Shown: positions 1 through 5,471 of the stretch, piece after piece
How positions within the stretch are numbered: the first letter of the stretch is position 1
How the letters are laid out: every line of letters starts with the position of its first letter
NCBI GenBank assembly: GCA_945897655.1
Contig: CAMDHB010000228.1
Span: 1-5,972, forward strand
Source of the DNA: Pseudorhodobacter antarcticus
Lineage (GTDB): Bacteria; Pseudomonadota; Alphaproteobacteria; Rhodobacterales; Rhodobacteraceae
Length of the DNA stretch: 5,972 nucleotides
Direction of reading: 5' to 3'
The notes under the pieces: generated by a model
What the model saw: the letters and a program-made list of their open reading frames with translations, nothing else
Databases searched by the model: none
What the model was told of the DNA's origin: nothing
Position numbers and translations under genes: made by a program

Positions 1-625
1 CATAGCCGCCCGTCGCCAGAACCGTCATCTTGGCGTTGAACACATGGATCGTGCCATCGTCCAGCTTCCACGCCACAACCCCGGTGCAGCGCCCGTCCGT
101 CATGATCAGATCAATCGCGAAGTATTCGATGAAAAACTCCGCATTGTTCTTCAGCGATTGCCCATACAGAGTATGCAAGATCGCATGCCCCGTCCGGTCC
201 GCCGCTGCACAGGTCCGCTGCACCGGCGGCCCCTCGCCATATTCGGTCGTATGCCCGCCAAAGGGCCGCTGATAAATCTTGCCCTCCTCGGTCCTCGAGA
301 ACGGCACCCCGTAATGCTCCAGCTCGTAAACCGCCTTCGGGGCCTCCCGCGCCAGATACTCCATCGCATCCGTATCGCCCAACCAGTCCGACCCCTTCAC
401 AGTGTCATACATATGCCACTGCCACGAATCCGGCCCCATATTGCCAAGCGAAGCGGCAATCCCCCCCTGCGCCGCCACCGTATGGCTGCGCGTCGGGAAA
501 ACCTTGGTCACACAGGCCGTGCGCAACCCCTGTTCGGCCATGCCCAGCGTGGCGCGCAGGCCAGCGCCCCCAGCCCCCACCACAACAACGTCATACTCAT
601 GCACTTCATACGGATAAGCGGTCAT
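1..625 (-). CDS. sdhA: Succinate dehydrogenase flavoprotein subunit (N-terminal 208 residues, cut by the window edge)
   Basis: This is the catalytic flavoprotein of respiratory complex II. It oxidises succinate to fumarate at the cytoplasmic face of the inner membrane and passes electrons to SdhB. The start is the ATG at 625, which has a GAGGG ribosome-binding site overlapping the sdhD stop; the ATG at 630 is followed at once by a stop. The dinucleotide-binding glycine motif VVVVGAGGAGLRA is at residues 13-25. The segment FPTRSHTVAAQGG contains His48, the residue expected to carry covalent FAD. Further conserved blocks are WHMYDTVKGSDWLGD (70-84), IYQRPFGG (117-124), AAADRTGHAILHTLY (140-154) and the closing VLATGGY. 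The reading frame is intact to the edge, and about two thirds of a usual 600-residue SdhA lies outside. It is the third gene of sdhCDA, 10 nt after sdhD. sdhB is expected beyond position 1 but is not visible. Confidence 0.98.
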   Translation of the reverse strand, partial: MTAYPYEVHEYDVVVVGAGGAGLRATLGMAEQGLRTACVTKVFPTRSHTVAAQGGIAASLGNMGPDSWQWHMYDTVKGSDWLGDTDAMEYLAREAPKAVYELEHYGVPFSRTEEGKIYQRPFGGHTTEYGEGPPVQRTCAAADRTGHAILHTLYGQSLKNNAEFFIEYFAIDLIMTDGRCTGVVAWKLDDGTIHVFNAKMTVLATGGY

Positions 626-635
626 TCCATTTCCC

Positions 636-1007
636 TCAAAGGGCAATCTTGATCAGGGCGTACAGCCCCGTCGCAGCCAACACCCCGGCAAGCGAGGTCG
701 CAAACATCACCGCAATCTTGCGCGTGCTGCCTTGGGCATAGTCTTCGATCATCGTCGTGGCGCCCTTGGCGAAATGGCGCATCGCCACCACCAGAACCAA
801 CGCCGTCAGAATGGCCGGAAAGGGCCGCGCAAAGGTGGCCAACACCTCGTCCCGCGTACCGCCCAAAGCGCTGCCAAAGATATACAGCCATGTCGGCACC
901 ATGCAGGCCAGCGCCACCGCCGACACGGTCATCGACCAGTGATGCTCGGTCCCGGTGTGCGACGCACCCCGCCCCTCAGCCCTTTTGCGGTCTGTCAGAT
1001 AACGCAT
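636..1007 (-). CDS. sdhD: Succinate dehydrogenase membrane anchor subunit D
   Basis: This is one of the two hydrophobic subunits that anchor complex II and, with SdhC, form the quinone site and bind haem b. The 123-residue product starts with a polar segment containing GASHTGTEHHW (14-24), a hallmark of alphaproteobacterial SdhD. Three membrane helices follow, at roughly 26-47, 63-80 and 97-121. The key block is His78, ten residues, then Asp89-Tyr90. This matches the spacing of the E. coli haem ligand His71 and the quinone-site pair Asp82-Tyr83. The ATG at 1007 has a GGGGG ribosome-binding site and lies 10 nt after the sdhC stop. A longer or shorter start is unlikely given this spacing. The gene is in an operon with sdhC and sdhA. 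Confidence 0.95.
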   Translation of the reverse strand: MRYLTDRKRAEGRGASHTGTEHHWSMTVSAVALACMVPTWLYIFGSALGGTRDEVLATFARPFPAILTALVLVVAMRHFAKGATTMIEDYAQGSTRKIAVMFATSLAGVLAATGLYALIKIAL

Positions 1008-1017
1008 CTTGGCCCCC

Positions 1018-1401
1018 TCAGATCACGATGATGGTCAGGATGGTCAAGACCACCGACCCGATGATGCAGACCCAACCCAGCATTTCCGCTGTCTTGATGT
1101 CCAGCCCATGCCCTGCATCGAAATACAGATGCCGCAGCCCGGCCAGGTAGTGGTACCACACCCCCAGCAGCGACAACGTGAACACCAGATCGCCAAACCA
1201 GCTTGTCACAACGGCATTTGCCGTCGCGAAATAACGGTCCGAAACCGCCGCCGCCAGCAGCCACCAGACCGCCAGCACGACCCCCACGATGATGCCGTTG
1301 CCGGTGATCCGCGTCAGGATGGAACTGACACTGGTCATCTGGATGCGGTAAATCTGCAAGTGCGGCGACAGCGGGCGCTCGACCCGTTTTGCATCTGCCA
1401 T
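1018..1401 (-). CDS. sdhC: Succinate dehydrogenase cytochrome b556 subunit C
   Basis: This is the first gene of the operon and encodes the larger haem-bearing anchor of complex II, 127 residues. The N-terminal motif RPLSPHLQIYR (9-19) is the usual SdhC signature. SILTR places Ser27 and Arg31 at the same residue numbers as the quinone-binding Ser27 and Arg31 of E. coli SdhC. YHYLAGLRH gives His84 (expected haem ligand) and His91, also at the E. coli numbers. Three hydrophobic helices are seen at about 32-53, 67-90 and 106-127. The ATG at 1401 has an AGGGA ribosome-binding site 7-8 nt upstream. Expression is probably driven by the promoter at 1527-1555, which would leave a leader of roughly 120 nt. 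Confidence 0.96.
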   Translation of the reverse strand: MADAKRVERPLSPHLQIYRIQMTSVSSILTRITGNGIIVGVVLAVWWLLAAAVSDRYFATANAVVTSWFGDLVFTLSLLGVWYHYLAGLRHLYFDAGHGLDIKTAEMLGWVCIIGSVVLTILTIIVI

Positions 1402-1448
1402 GTCACAATCCCTTACCTTGCACGCCCATGCGGCGCGGCTTGTCTCAG

Positions 1449-1479
1449 GACACTGAATAGCGTGATTTTTTCCAGTGTC
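1449..1479 (-). repeat. Inverted repeat in the sdh leader
   Basis: GACACTG (1449-1455) and CAGTGTC (1473-1479) are perfect 7-bp arms separated by 17 nt that include an A-rich run on the minus strand. If transcription starts near 1520, this lies inside the 5' leader of sdhC and could form a stem-loop about 48 nt before the start codon. It could equally be a protein-binding site, since a second weak promoter (minus strand GTGACA, 16 nt, TATTCA) overlaps it. No role can be assigned from sequence. Confidence 0.4.
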
Positions 1480-1526
1480 ACGCGTTTCCCGCTGGCCCGC
1501 CCCTCTGCCGCGACGATTGACCGCGT

Positions 1527-1555
1527 ATTTCAGGGCGCTGTGATCACACGTTCAA
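1527..1555 (-). promoter_or_regulatory. Candidate sigma-70-type promoter of sdhCDA
   Basis: Read on the minus strand, TTGAAC (1555-1550) is followed after exactly 17 nt by TGAAAT (1532-1527). Each hexamer matches four of six consensus bases, which is reasonable for a high-G+C alphaproteobacterium. Transcription would start near 1520. The assignment is strengthened by the two palindromes that flank and fill it: one just upstream of the -35 and one in the spacer, the geometry expected of an operator that controls this promoter. Not proven; a weaker alternative lies at 1454-1481. Confidence 0.5.
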
Positions 1556-1570
1556 ATTTTGTGATCACAG
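1538..1570. promoter_or_regulatory. Twin palindromic operator at the sdh promoter
   Basis: The 10-bp perfect palindrome TGTGATCACA occurs twice, at 1539-1548 and 1560-1569. The outer bases extend this into a larger perfect inverted repeat (CTGTGATCAC and GTGATCACAG). The centres are 21 bp apart, two helical turns, so two dimers would sit on the same face of the DNA. The first copy lies between the -35 and -10 hexamers and the second abuts the -35 on its upstream side. The sequence resembles CRP half-sites (TGTGA, TCACA) but lacks their 6-bp spacer, so a CRP/FNR protein is unlikely. A winged-helix regulator such as a GntR-family protein is possible. The downstream-facing hairpin has no T-run, so it is not a good terminator. 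Confidence 0.65.
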
Positions 1571-1575
1571 CAGCT

Positions 1576-2193
1576 TCAGTTGCCGTCCAGATTGAACCGC
1601 CAGGTCAGATCGACCCCCAGATAGGGCTTGATGTCCGACCCATCATAGTACTTCGCCGCCACGTCCGTCGTGCCGGTCAGGGCATAGCTTGCCCCCAGTT
1701 CCCATTTCTGCGCCGACCCTGCCACGCCAAACCCACCCAGCAGAGTGACCTGATCAAAGGCCGCAACCTCGGCCCCCAGCATCGCATCGCCGTCACCACT
1801 GTCAGGATCGAACTCCATGTCCAGTGTCGCCAGAATCCGGCTGCCCAGCGGCAGTTCCAGTGCAGCCTCGATCCCGCCGCAGCAATCGCCACCGTCGTTG
1901 GGCAGGAAACTGCGCCGATAAGAGACATCGTAGCTCAGCGACCCCAGAACATTGCGATAGCCAAAATAGGGGGCAATCTCCAGGTTTTCGGTGTCGTTAT
2001 AAACATGCGCCCCGACCCCACCATAGATGCCGCCAACTTCGGCCTCCAGATGCGGGTTCAGATCGCTGCGCTTGCCTGCGTCGCCCCCAAGGGCAAAGCC
2101 AAGGCTCACCCCGCCCAACACCTGCACCTGTGCCAGCGCCGAAACCGGCACCACGCTGAATCCCATCAGGGCTGCAATCACGACATAACGCAT
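1576..2193 (-). CDS. Putative outer-membrane beta-barrel protein (TorF/TIGR02001-like)
   Basis: The product is a 205-residue exported protein. The start at 2193 is chosen over the in-frame ATG at 2229 because it has a GAGGTG ribosome-binding site and begins directly with a signal peptide, cleaved probably after ALA at residues 19-21. The mature part is rich in Gly, aromatic residues and short alternating strands, for example HLEAEVGGIYGGVGAHVY and EIAPYFGYRNVLGSLSYDVSY, and it ends near YLGVDLTWRF, as expected for a small beta barrel. The pattern recalls the TorF/TIGR02001 putative porins of proteobacteria, but that is memory of a family style, not an alignment. An adjacent Cys104-Cys105 pair in GGDCCGG is unusual. 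It lies upstream of the sdh operon on the same strand, with the sdh promoter between them, so it is probably a separate unit. Confidence 0.7.
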   Translation of the reverse strand: MRYVVIAALMGFSVVPVSALAQVQVLGGVSLGFALGGDAGKRSDLNPHLEAEVGGIYGGVGAHVYNDTENLEIAPYFGYRNVLGSLSYDVSYRRSFLPNDGGDCCGGIEAALELPLGSRILATLDMEFDPDSGDGDAMLGAEVAAFDQVTLLGGFGVAGSAQKWELGASYALTGTTDVAAKYYDGSDIKPYLGVDLTWRFNLDGN

Positions 2194-2236
2194 GGAACAC
2201 CTCGGGCAAATCGCGGCGACAGGCCGCATTCACCCT

Positions 2237-2264
2237 ATGGTATCATTGTATCCGCCCACCACAA
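2237..2264 (-). promoter_or_regulatory. Candidate promoter of the outer-membrane protein gene
   Basis: The 102-bp gap between the DUF1737 gene and this gene contains a local A+T-rich patch. On the minus strand TTGTGG (2264-2259), 16 nt and TACCAT (2242-2237) could serve as -35 and -10. A better -10 alone, TACAAT (2250-2245), has no good partner at 17 nt. GTATC is repeated at 2240-2244 and 2248-2252. Weak evidence; the gene could also be read from the upstream NnrU/DUF1737 unit, because no terminator is seen between them. Confidence 0.3.
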
Positions 2265-2295
2265 GAAGTGGATTGCCCAAGGTGGCGAAACTTGC

Positions 2296-2499
2296 CTATT
2301 GCTCGCCCAGCTTCAGGTCCGGGGAATAGGTCCCCGGCACCTCTTTGACCACCGCCTGCCCACAGCGCATCACGCCGCGGGCCGCGTCAAAGGCATAGGC
2401 CGGATCGCCCTGCAACACCCACCCCTTGCTCAAGGCCAGACTGACCTTGTGACAAAAGGCGGATGTGTCGTCATCGGTCAGAAATCGGTACAGCTTCAT
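2296..2499 (-). CDS. DUF1737 domain-containing small protein
   Basis: This is a 67-residue cytoplasmic protein with no signal peptide or membrane segment. The order of conserved pieces matches what I know of DUF1737 proteins of alphaproteobacteria: MKLYRFLT at the start, AFCHKVSLALSKGW (14-27), then MRCGQAVVKEV (44-54) and the C-terminal YSPDLKLGEQ. The whole protein is the domain. Its function is not established. It starts 3 nt after the TAA stop of the NnrU gene, so translation is probably coupled. Its ribosome-binding site is weak (AAGAG close to the ATG), in line with coupling. A 6-bp hairpin (2319-2337) sits near the end of the coding region but has no T-run after it. Confidence 0.8.
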   Translation of the reverse strand: MKLYRFLTDDDTSAFCHKVSLALSKGWVLQGDPAYAFDAARGVMRCGQAVVKEVPGTYSPDLKLGEQ

Positions 2500-2502
2500 C
2501 TC

Positions 2503-3057
2503 TTATCCAAACGGCGGATAGCCAGCCCAAGTGTGGATATACCCGATCACACCCACCAGCAGCAGCGAGATCACCAGATAAATCACGTCATTCACCACCG
2601 GCCCCTTGGCCGGGCGCTGCCATGCGGACTCCATCCGGTTGATCATGATCACATCCACCACCGCCCAGGCCATCAACCCGCCAAACAGCACGAAGGACGG
2701 GATGTTCCAGTTCACCAGCAAATGCGCCAGCGCCCAGACCTTGACCGCCGTCAGCATCGGATGCCGCAACCAGGTCCGCATCACCCCGCGCGAAGAACCC
2801 ATGTTCACCAGAACGACCGCAACCACCATCAGCAGGTTGTTGACATGGCGCAGGAAATCCGGCGCCTGCGGGTCCCAGGTCATCGTCAGCTTGGCCGCGC
2901 CATACCCGTACACCATGGCCCAGATGGCCAGCAGCGACAGCACCGCCACCACACCCTTGCCCGGGCCATCGCCCAAACTGGCCCTAAGCCCCGGTGTCAC
3001 CCGCTTCATCAAATGGGAATAGGCCCAAAGAGCCACCCCTATCACCAGCCAAATCAT
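2503..3057 (-). CDS. NnrU family membrane protein
   Basis: The product is a 184-residue inner-membrane protein with about five to six hydrophobic helices. The start at 3057 is preferred to the in-frame ATG at 3096. It has a G-rich AGGGGGCGG site just upstream and gives the usual NnrU beginning (MIWLVIGVALWAYSHLMKR). Family marks are the GDGPGKGVVAVLSLLAIW segment (29-46), RHVNNLLM (70-77) and LRHPMLTAVKVWALAHLL (97-114), with His99 and His112 conserved. NnrU proteins were first tied to nitrite and nitric oxide reduction in Rhodobacter, and the plant zeta-carotene isomerase Z-ISO is a haem-binding relative. No nir or nor genes are nearby, so a denitrification role cannot be inferred here. A haem-binding membrane protein is a fair guess. 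It forms a two-gene unit with the DUF1737 gene. Confidence 0.85.
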   Translation of the reverse strand: MIWLVIGVALWAYSHLMKRVTPGLRASLGDGPGKGVVAVLSLLAIWAMVYGYGAAKLTMTWDPQAPDFLRHVNNLLMVVAVVLVNMGSSRGVMRTWLRHPMLTAVKVWALAHLLVNWNIPSFVLFGGLMAWAVVDVIMINRMESAWQRPAKGPVVNDVIYLVISLLLVGVIGYIHTWAGYPPFG

Positions 3058-3097
3058 TTGCCGCCCCCTGCCATGTCTGACCACAACCTTAGGCAAG

Positions 3098-3154
3098 TTC
3101 GCCCGGGCTTTCCAGCCCGAAGGCGAATCGCACGCTTAACCACTTATTCGCCTT
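3098..3154. promoter_or_regulatory. Overlapping, mutually exclusive hairpins between divergent genes
   Basis: A strong stem-loop is formed by TTCGCC (3098-3103) plus CGGGCT (3104-3109), a TTCC loop, AGCCCG (3114-3119) and, after a two-base AA bulge, GGCGAA (3122-3127). The right outer arm can instead pair with a downstream copy: AAGGCGAA (3120-3127) is perfectly complementary to TTCGCCTT (3147-3154), with 19 nt between. The two structures compete for the same bases. They lie between the divergent NnrU gene (start 3057) and the exported-protein gene (start 3205), so they may be in a leader of either. No T-run follows in either direction, so this is not a standard terminator. Role unknown. Confidence 0.5.
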
Positions 3155-3204
3155 CGCGGCGCAGCCTTGACCCATCGCCACCCTTGAACCCGAAAGGCCA
3201 AATC

Positions 3205-3513
3205 ATGGACCGCATGCTGTTTGCCCTGTCTCTGGGCCTCGTCGCCTTTGCCCTGCTGCCCGGAATGGCCCGCGCCGCCGCACAATGCGCCCCGCGCGAC
3301 ACCATCGCCACCAACCTTGCCACCCAGTTCGGCGAATCCCGCCGCATCATTGGCCTTGCCCAAGACAACACGGTCATGGAGCTTTACGCCGCCGAAACCG
3401 GCACCTGGACCCTGACCGTCACCCTGCCGAATAGCATGACCTGCCTTGTCGCCGCCGGGAATAACTTCGAGGCAACCGCCGACACCCTGCCCGCCAAGGG
3501 TGACCCGGCCTAA
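3205..3513 (+). CDS. Small exported protein of unknown function
   Basis: The product is 102 residues. The ATG at 3205 has an AAAGG ribosome-binding site about 7 nt upstream and starts a clear Sec signal peptide: Arg near the start, hydrophobic core LFALSLGLVAFALLP, and a cut after ARA (22-24) or slightly later. The mature protein of about 75 residues has just two cysteines, Cys28 and Cys80, which could form a disulphide in the periplasm. There is no lipobox. The middle shows FGESRRIIGLAQDNTVMELYA followed by a GTWTLTVTLPNSMTCLVAAG segment. I recall this layout from conserved hypothetical proteins of Rhodobacterales, but know no assigned function. Its TAA stop overlaps the first base of the 99-bp palindrome, and it converges with the TSUP transporter gene. 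Confidence 0.75.
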   Translation: MDRMLFALSLGLVAFALLPGMARAAAQCAPRDTIATNLATQFGESRRIIGLAQDNTVMELYAAETGTWTLTVTLPNSMTCLVAAGNNFEATADTLPAKGDPA

Positions 3514-3611
3514 GGCGCATCTGGTTCCACTTGAAAATCAGGTATCGAAAATCGCGTTCGAGCCTTGGCGAGAGGCAGCGAATTTCGATTCAAATCGAAC
3601 CAGATGCGCCT
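3513..3611. repeat. 99-bp intergenic palindromic element
   Basis: AGGCGCATCTGGTTC (3513-3527) returns as its exact reverse complement at 3597-3611. With two mismatches the arms extend to 23 nt (3513-3535 and 3589-3611, 21 of 23 matching). Inside, ATCGAAAATCGC (3544-3555) pairs with 3578-3589 at 11 of 12 bases. GCCT (3562-3565) pairs with AGGC (3573-3576) around a 7-nt loop. Nearly the whole element can therefore fold into one long interrupted hairpin. A second small palindrome, TTCGATT-CA-AATCGAA, lies at 3584-3599. The ends coincide with the stop codons of the two convergent genes. It has the form of a repeated palindromic unit or a miniature non-autonomous element, and could act as a two-way terminator. 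Copy number cannot be judged from this window. Confidence 0.7.
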
Positions 3612-4353
3612 AGCCCAGCAGGCCCTTCCAGATCAACTCGATCCCGATCAGCAGCAACGACCATGTCACGATGGTGAAGAACAGTTTTTCCGGCAACCGC
3701 TTGACCACCCAGACGCCCACAAACACCGCCACCGCCGCCACCGGCGCCAACTTTAACGCCACCTCCAGCGAGGACAGGTTGATCTGCCCCAGCATGAAAT
3801 AGGGCACCAGCTTGACCATGTTGATATAGGCAAACGCGATGGTTGAGGTCCCCGCAAACACCGCCTTCTTCAACCCCAGGGGCAGCGTCCACACCTGATA
3901 GGGCGGCCCGCCCGTATGACTGACAAAGCTGGTGAAGCCTGCAATCGTGCACCAGAACAACCCCGACGCCCACTCCGCGCGCTTGGGATCAGCCAGCACC
4001 TGACGGCGCAGCAACTGGTTCAAGGCGAACGCAACCGAGATGAAGCCGACCAGCGCCGTGACATAGCTTTCGGGCACGATCTTGGCCGTCGCCCAGCCAA
4101 TCCCCACCCCAATCGTCATCGACACGCAGGCAATCAACAGCACGCGGCGGTCAAATTCCTTGCGGTACGCATACAGCCCAAACCAGTCCGACACGACATA
4201 AACCGGCAACAGCAACCCCGCCGCCGCCACGGGCGATATCACCAGCGCCAGCAGGGGCACCGACAGGGCCCCCACGATCGGCACGCCCCCCTTGCTGACG
4301 CCCGTCAGTACAGCGGCGATCACAGCCACAACCCAGAATTCCCAGCCGCTCAT
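3610..4353 (-). CDS. TSUP (TauE/SafE) family membrane transporter
   Basis: This is a 247-residue inner-membrane protein with about eight hydrophobic segments, the usual size for the family. It carries the two family repeats: GVSKGGVPIVGALSVPLLAL (residues 18-37) at the end of the first helix, and the matching second-half element FTSFVSHTGGPPYQVWTLPL (140-159). TSUP proteins export or import small organic or sulphur-containing anions such as sulphite, sulphoacetate or sulphonates. The substrate here cannot be told, since no sulphur-metabolism gene is adjacent. The ATG at 4353 has a GGGGGCGAG ribosome-binding site. The gene is divergent from mdh and convergent with the small exported-protein gene. 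Its TAG stop uses bases at the right end of the 99-bp palindrome. Confidence 0.9.
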   Translation of the reverse strand: MSGWEFWVVAVIAAVLTGVSKGGVPIVGALSVPLLALVISPVAAAGLLLPVYVVSDWFGLYAYRKEFDRRVLLIACVSMTIGVGIGWATAKIVPESYVTALVGFISVAFALNQLLRRQVLADPKRAEWASGLFWCTIAGFTSFVSHTGGPPYQVWTLPLGLKKAVFAGTSTIAFAYINMVKLVPYFMLGQINLSSLEVALKLAPVAAVAVFVGVWVVKRLPEKLFFTIVTWSLLLIGIELIWKGLLG

Positions 4354-4500
4354 CTCGCCCCCACACGTTTGCGGCCCCTGTTAACGCAATCACCGCCCCT
4401 CTGCCATAAACTTCCACTTTGCCGCAGCGCAGCAGGCTTGCGTTGCCCCCAATTTTGGGCTTACCCATCCGCGCGAACCATTTCACCAAAGAGGGAAATC
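4354..4500. promoter_or_regulatory. Divergent control region of the TSUP gene and mdh
   Basis: This 147-bp spacer must hold the starts of both divergent genes, but I see no convincing -35/-10 pair. Two features stand out. One is a TGC-rich imperfect palindrome at 4420-4434 (TGCCGCAGCGCAGCA, pattern TGCNGC-N3-GCNGCA), which recalls the TGC-rich operators reported for PhaR-type regulators. The other is CCCAA-TT-TTGGG at 4448-4459. GCAATCAC at 4386-4393 is a 6-of-8 match to the core GTGATCAC of the sdh operator. mdh has a clear ribosome-binding site, GAGGG at 4491-4495. Confidence 0.35.
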
Positions 4501-5463
4501 ATGGCCAGACCGAAGATCGCGCTGATTGGTGCCGGGCAAATCGGGGGCACGCTTGCCCATCTCGCCGCCATCAAGGAACTTGGCGACATCATCCTGTTCG
4601 ACATCGCCGAGGGCACGCCGCAGGGCAAGGCGCTGGACATCGCGCAGTCAGGCCCGATCGAGGGCTTTGACGCAACCTTGAAGGGCGCCAATTCCTACGC
4701 CGATATCGCCGGGGCCGACGTCTGCATCGTCACCGCCGGTGTGCCGCGCAAACCGGGGATGAGCCGTGATGACCTTCTGGGCATCAACCTGAAAGTGATG
4801 AAAGCCGTGGGTGAGGGTCTGAAGGCCCATGCCCCGAACGCCTTCGTCATCTGCATCACCAACCCGCTGGATGCGATGGTCTGGGCTTTGCGTGAATTCT
4901 CCGGCCTGCCGCACCACATGGTCGTCGGCATGGCGGGCGTGCTGGACGCCGGCCGCTTCCGCCACTTCCTGGCCACCGAATTCAACGTCTCCATGAAAGA
5001 CGTCACCGCCTTCGTCCTTGGCGGCCACGGCGACACGATGGTGCCGCTCGCCCGCTATTCCACCGTCGCAGGCATCCCGCTGCCTGACCTCGTGAAGATG
5101 GGCTGGACCAGCCAGGAAAAACTCGACAGCATCATCCAGCGCACCCGCGACGGCGGCGCCGAAATCGTGGGCCTGCTCAAAACCGGCTCGGCCTTCTACG
5201 CCCCCGCCGCCTCTGCCATCGAAATGGCCGAAGCCTTTATCAAGGACCAAAAGCGCCTGCTGCCCGTGGCCGCCTATGTCAAAGACGCCTTTGGCCTTGA
5301 CGGCATGTATGTCGGCGTCCCGGTGATCTTGGGTGCTGGCGGCGTCGAACGCCTGGTGGAAATCCAGATGGACGAGGCAGAACAGGCAATGTTTCAGAAA
5401 TCTGTCGACGCCGTCAAAGGCCTCGTCGCCGCCTGCAAAGTCATTGACCCCTCACTGGCCTGA
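4501..5463 (+). CDS. mdh: NAD-dependent malate dehydrogenase (type 3, LDH-like)
   Basis: This enzyme reversibly oxidises malate to oxaloacetate with NAD+ in the TCA cycle, in the cytoplasm, as a homotetramer in this subfamily. It has 320 residues, the standard length. The start at 4501 is set by AAAGAGGG upstream; the frame is open further upstream, but that part is not coding. The Rossmann motif GAGQIG is at 10-15, with Asp34 at the end of the second strand giving NAD rather than NADP preference. Arg83 and Arg89 in VPRKPGMSRDDL bind the substrate carboxylates; Arg83 marks a malate rather than lactate enzyme. Asn121 lies in ITNPLD. Asp149 and Arg152 (VLDAGRFR) and His176 (GGHGD) are the catalytic relay and substrate-binding residues. 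It is monocistronic as far as seen: a strong terminator follows, and sucC does not come next as it does in many relatives. Confidence 0.98.
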   Translation: MARPKIALIGAGQIGGTLAHLAAIKELGDIILFDIAEGTPQGKALDIAQSGPIEGFDATLKGANSYADIAGADVCIVTAGVPRKPGMSRDDLLGINLKVMKAVGEGLKAHAPNAFVICITNPLDAMVWALREFSGLPHHMVVGMAGVLDAGRFRHFLATEFNVSMKDVTAFVLGGHGDTMVPLARYSTVAGIPLPDLVKMGWTSQEKLDSIIQRTRDGGAEIVGLLKTGSAFYAPAASAIEMAEAFIKDQKRLLPVAAYVKDAFGLDGMYVGVPVILGAGGVERLVEIQMDEAEQAMFQKSVDAVKGLVAACKVIDPSLA

Positions 5464-5471
5464 CCTCAGAC

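Noticed and set aside
1539..1569. The TGTGA/TCACA sequences as a CRP/FNR-family site
   Set aside because: CRP-type sites need about 6 bp between TGTGA and TCACA, and here there are none. Pairing half-sites across the two copies does not give the right spacing either.
1538..1570. The sdh upstream inverted repeat as a terminator for the outer-membrane protein gene
   Set aside because: It lies 6 bp past that gene's stop codon, so the position would fit, but there is no T-run after it and each arm is itself a palindrome, which favours protein-binding sites.
2319..2337. Hairpin CCGGGG-AATAGGT-CCCCGG near the 3' end of the DUF1737 gene
   Set aside because: It lies within the coding sequence, has only 6 bp, and no T-run follows on the minus strand, so there is no case for a terminator.
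1009..3513. A very long open frame on the plus strand (over 800 codons) across the sdhC to NnrU region
   Set aside because: It runs antisense through five well-supported minus-strand genes, is dominated by His, Pro, Arg and Gln as expected for the antisense frame of G+C-rich genes, and only its last 102 codons (from 3205) look like a real protein with a ribosome-binding site and signal peptide.
3916..4500. Upstream in-frame extension of mdh by 195 codons
   Set aside because: It is antisense to the TSUP gene, has a nonsense composition, and the proper mdh start at 4501 has a strong ribosome-binding site and the usual family N-terminus.
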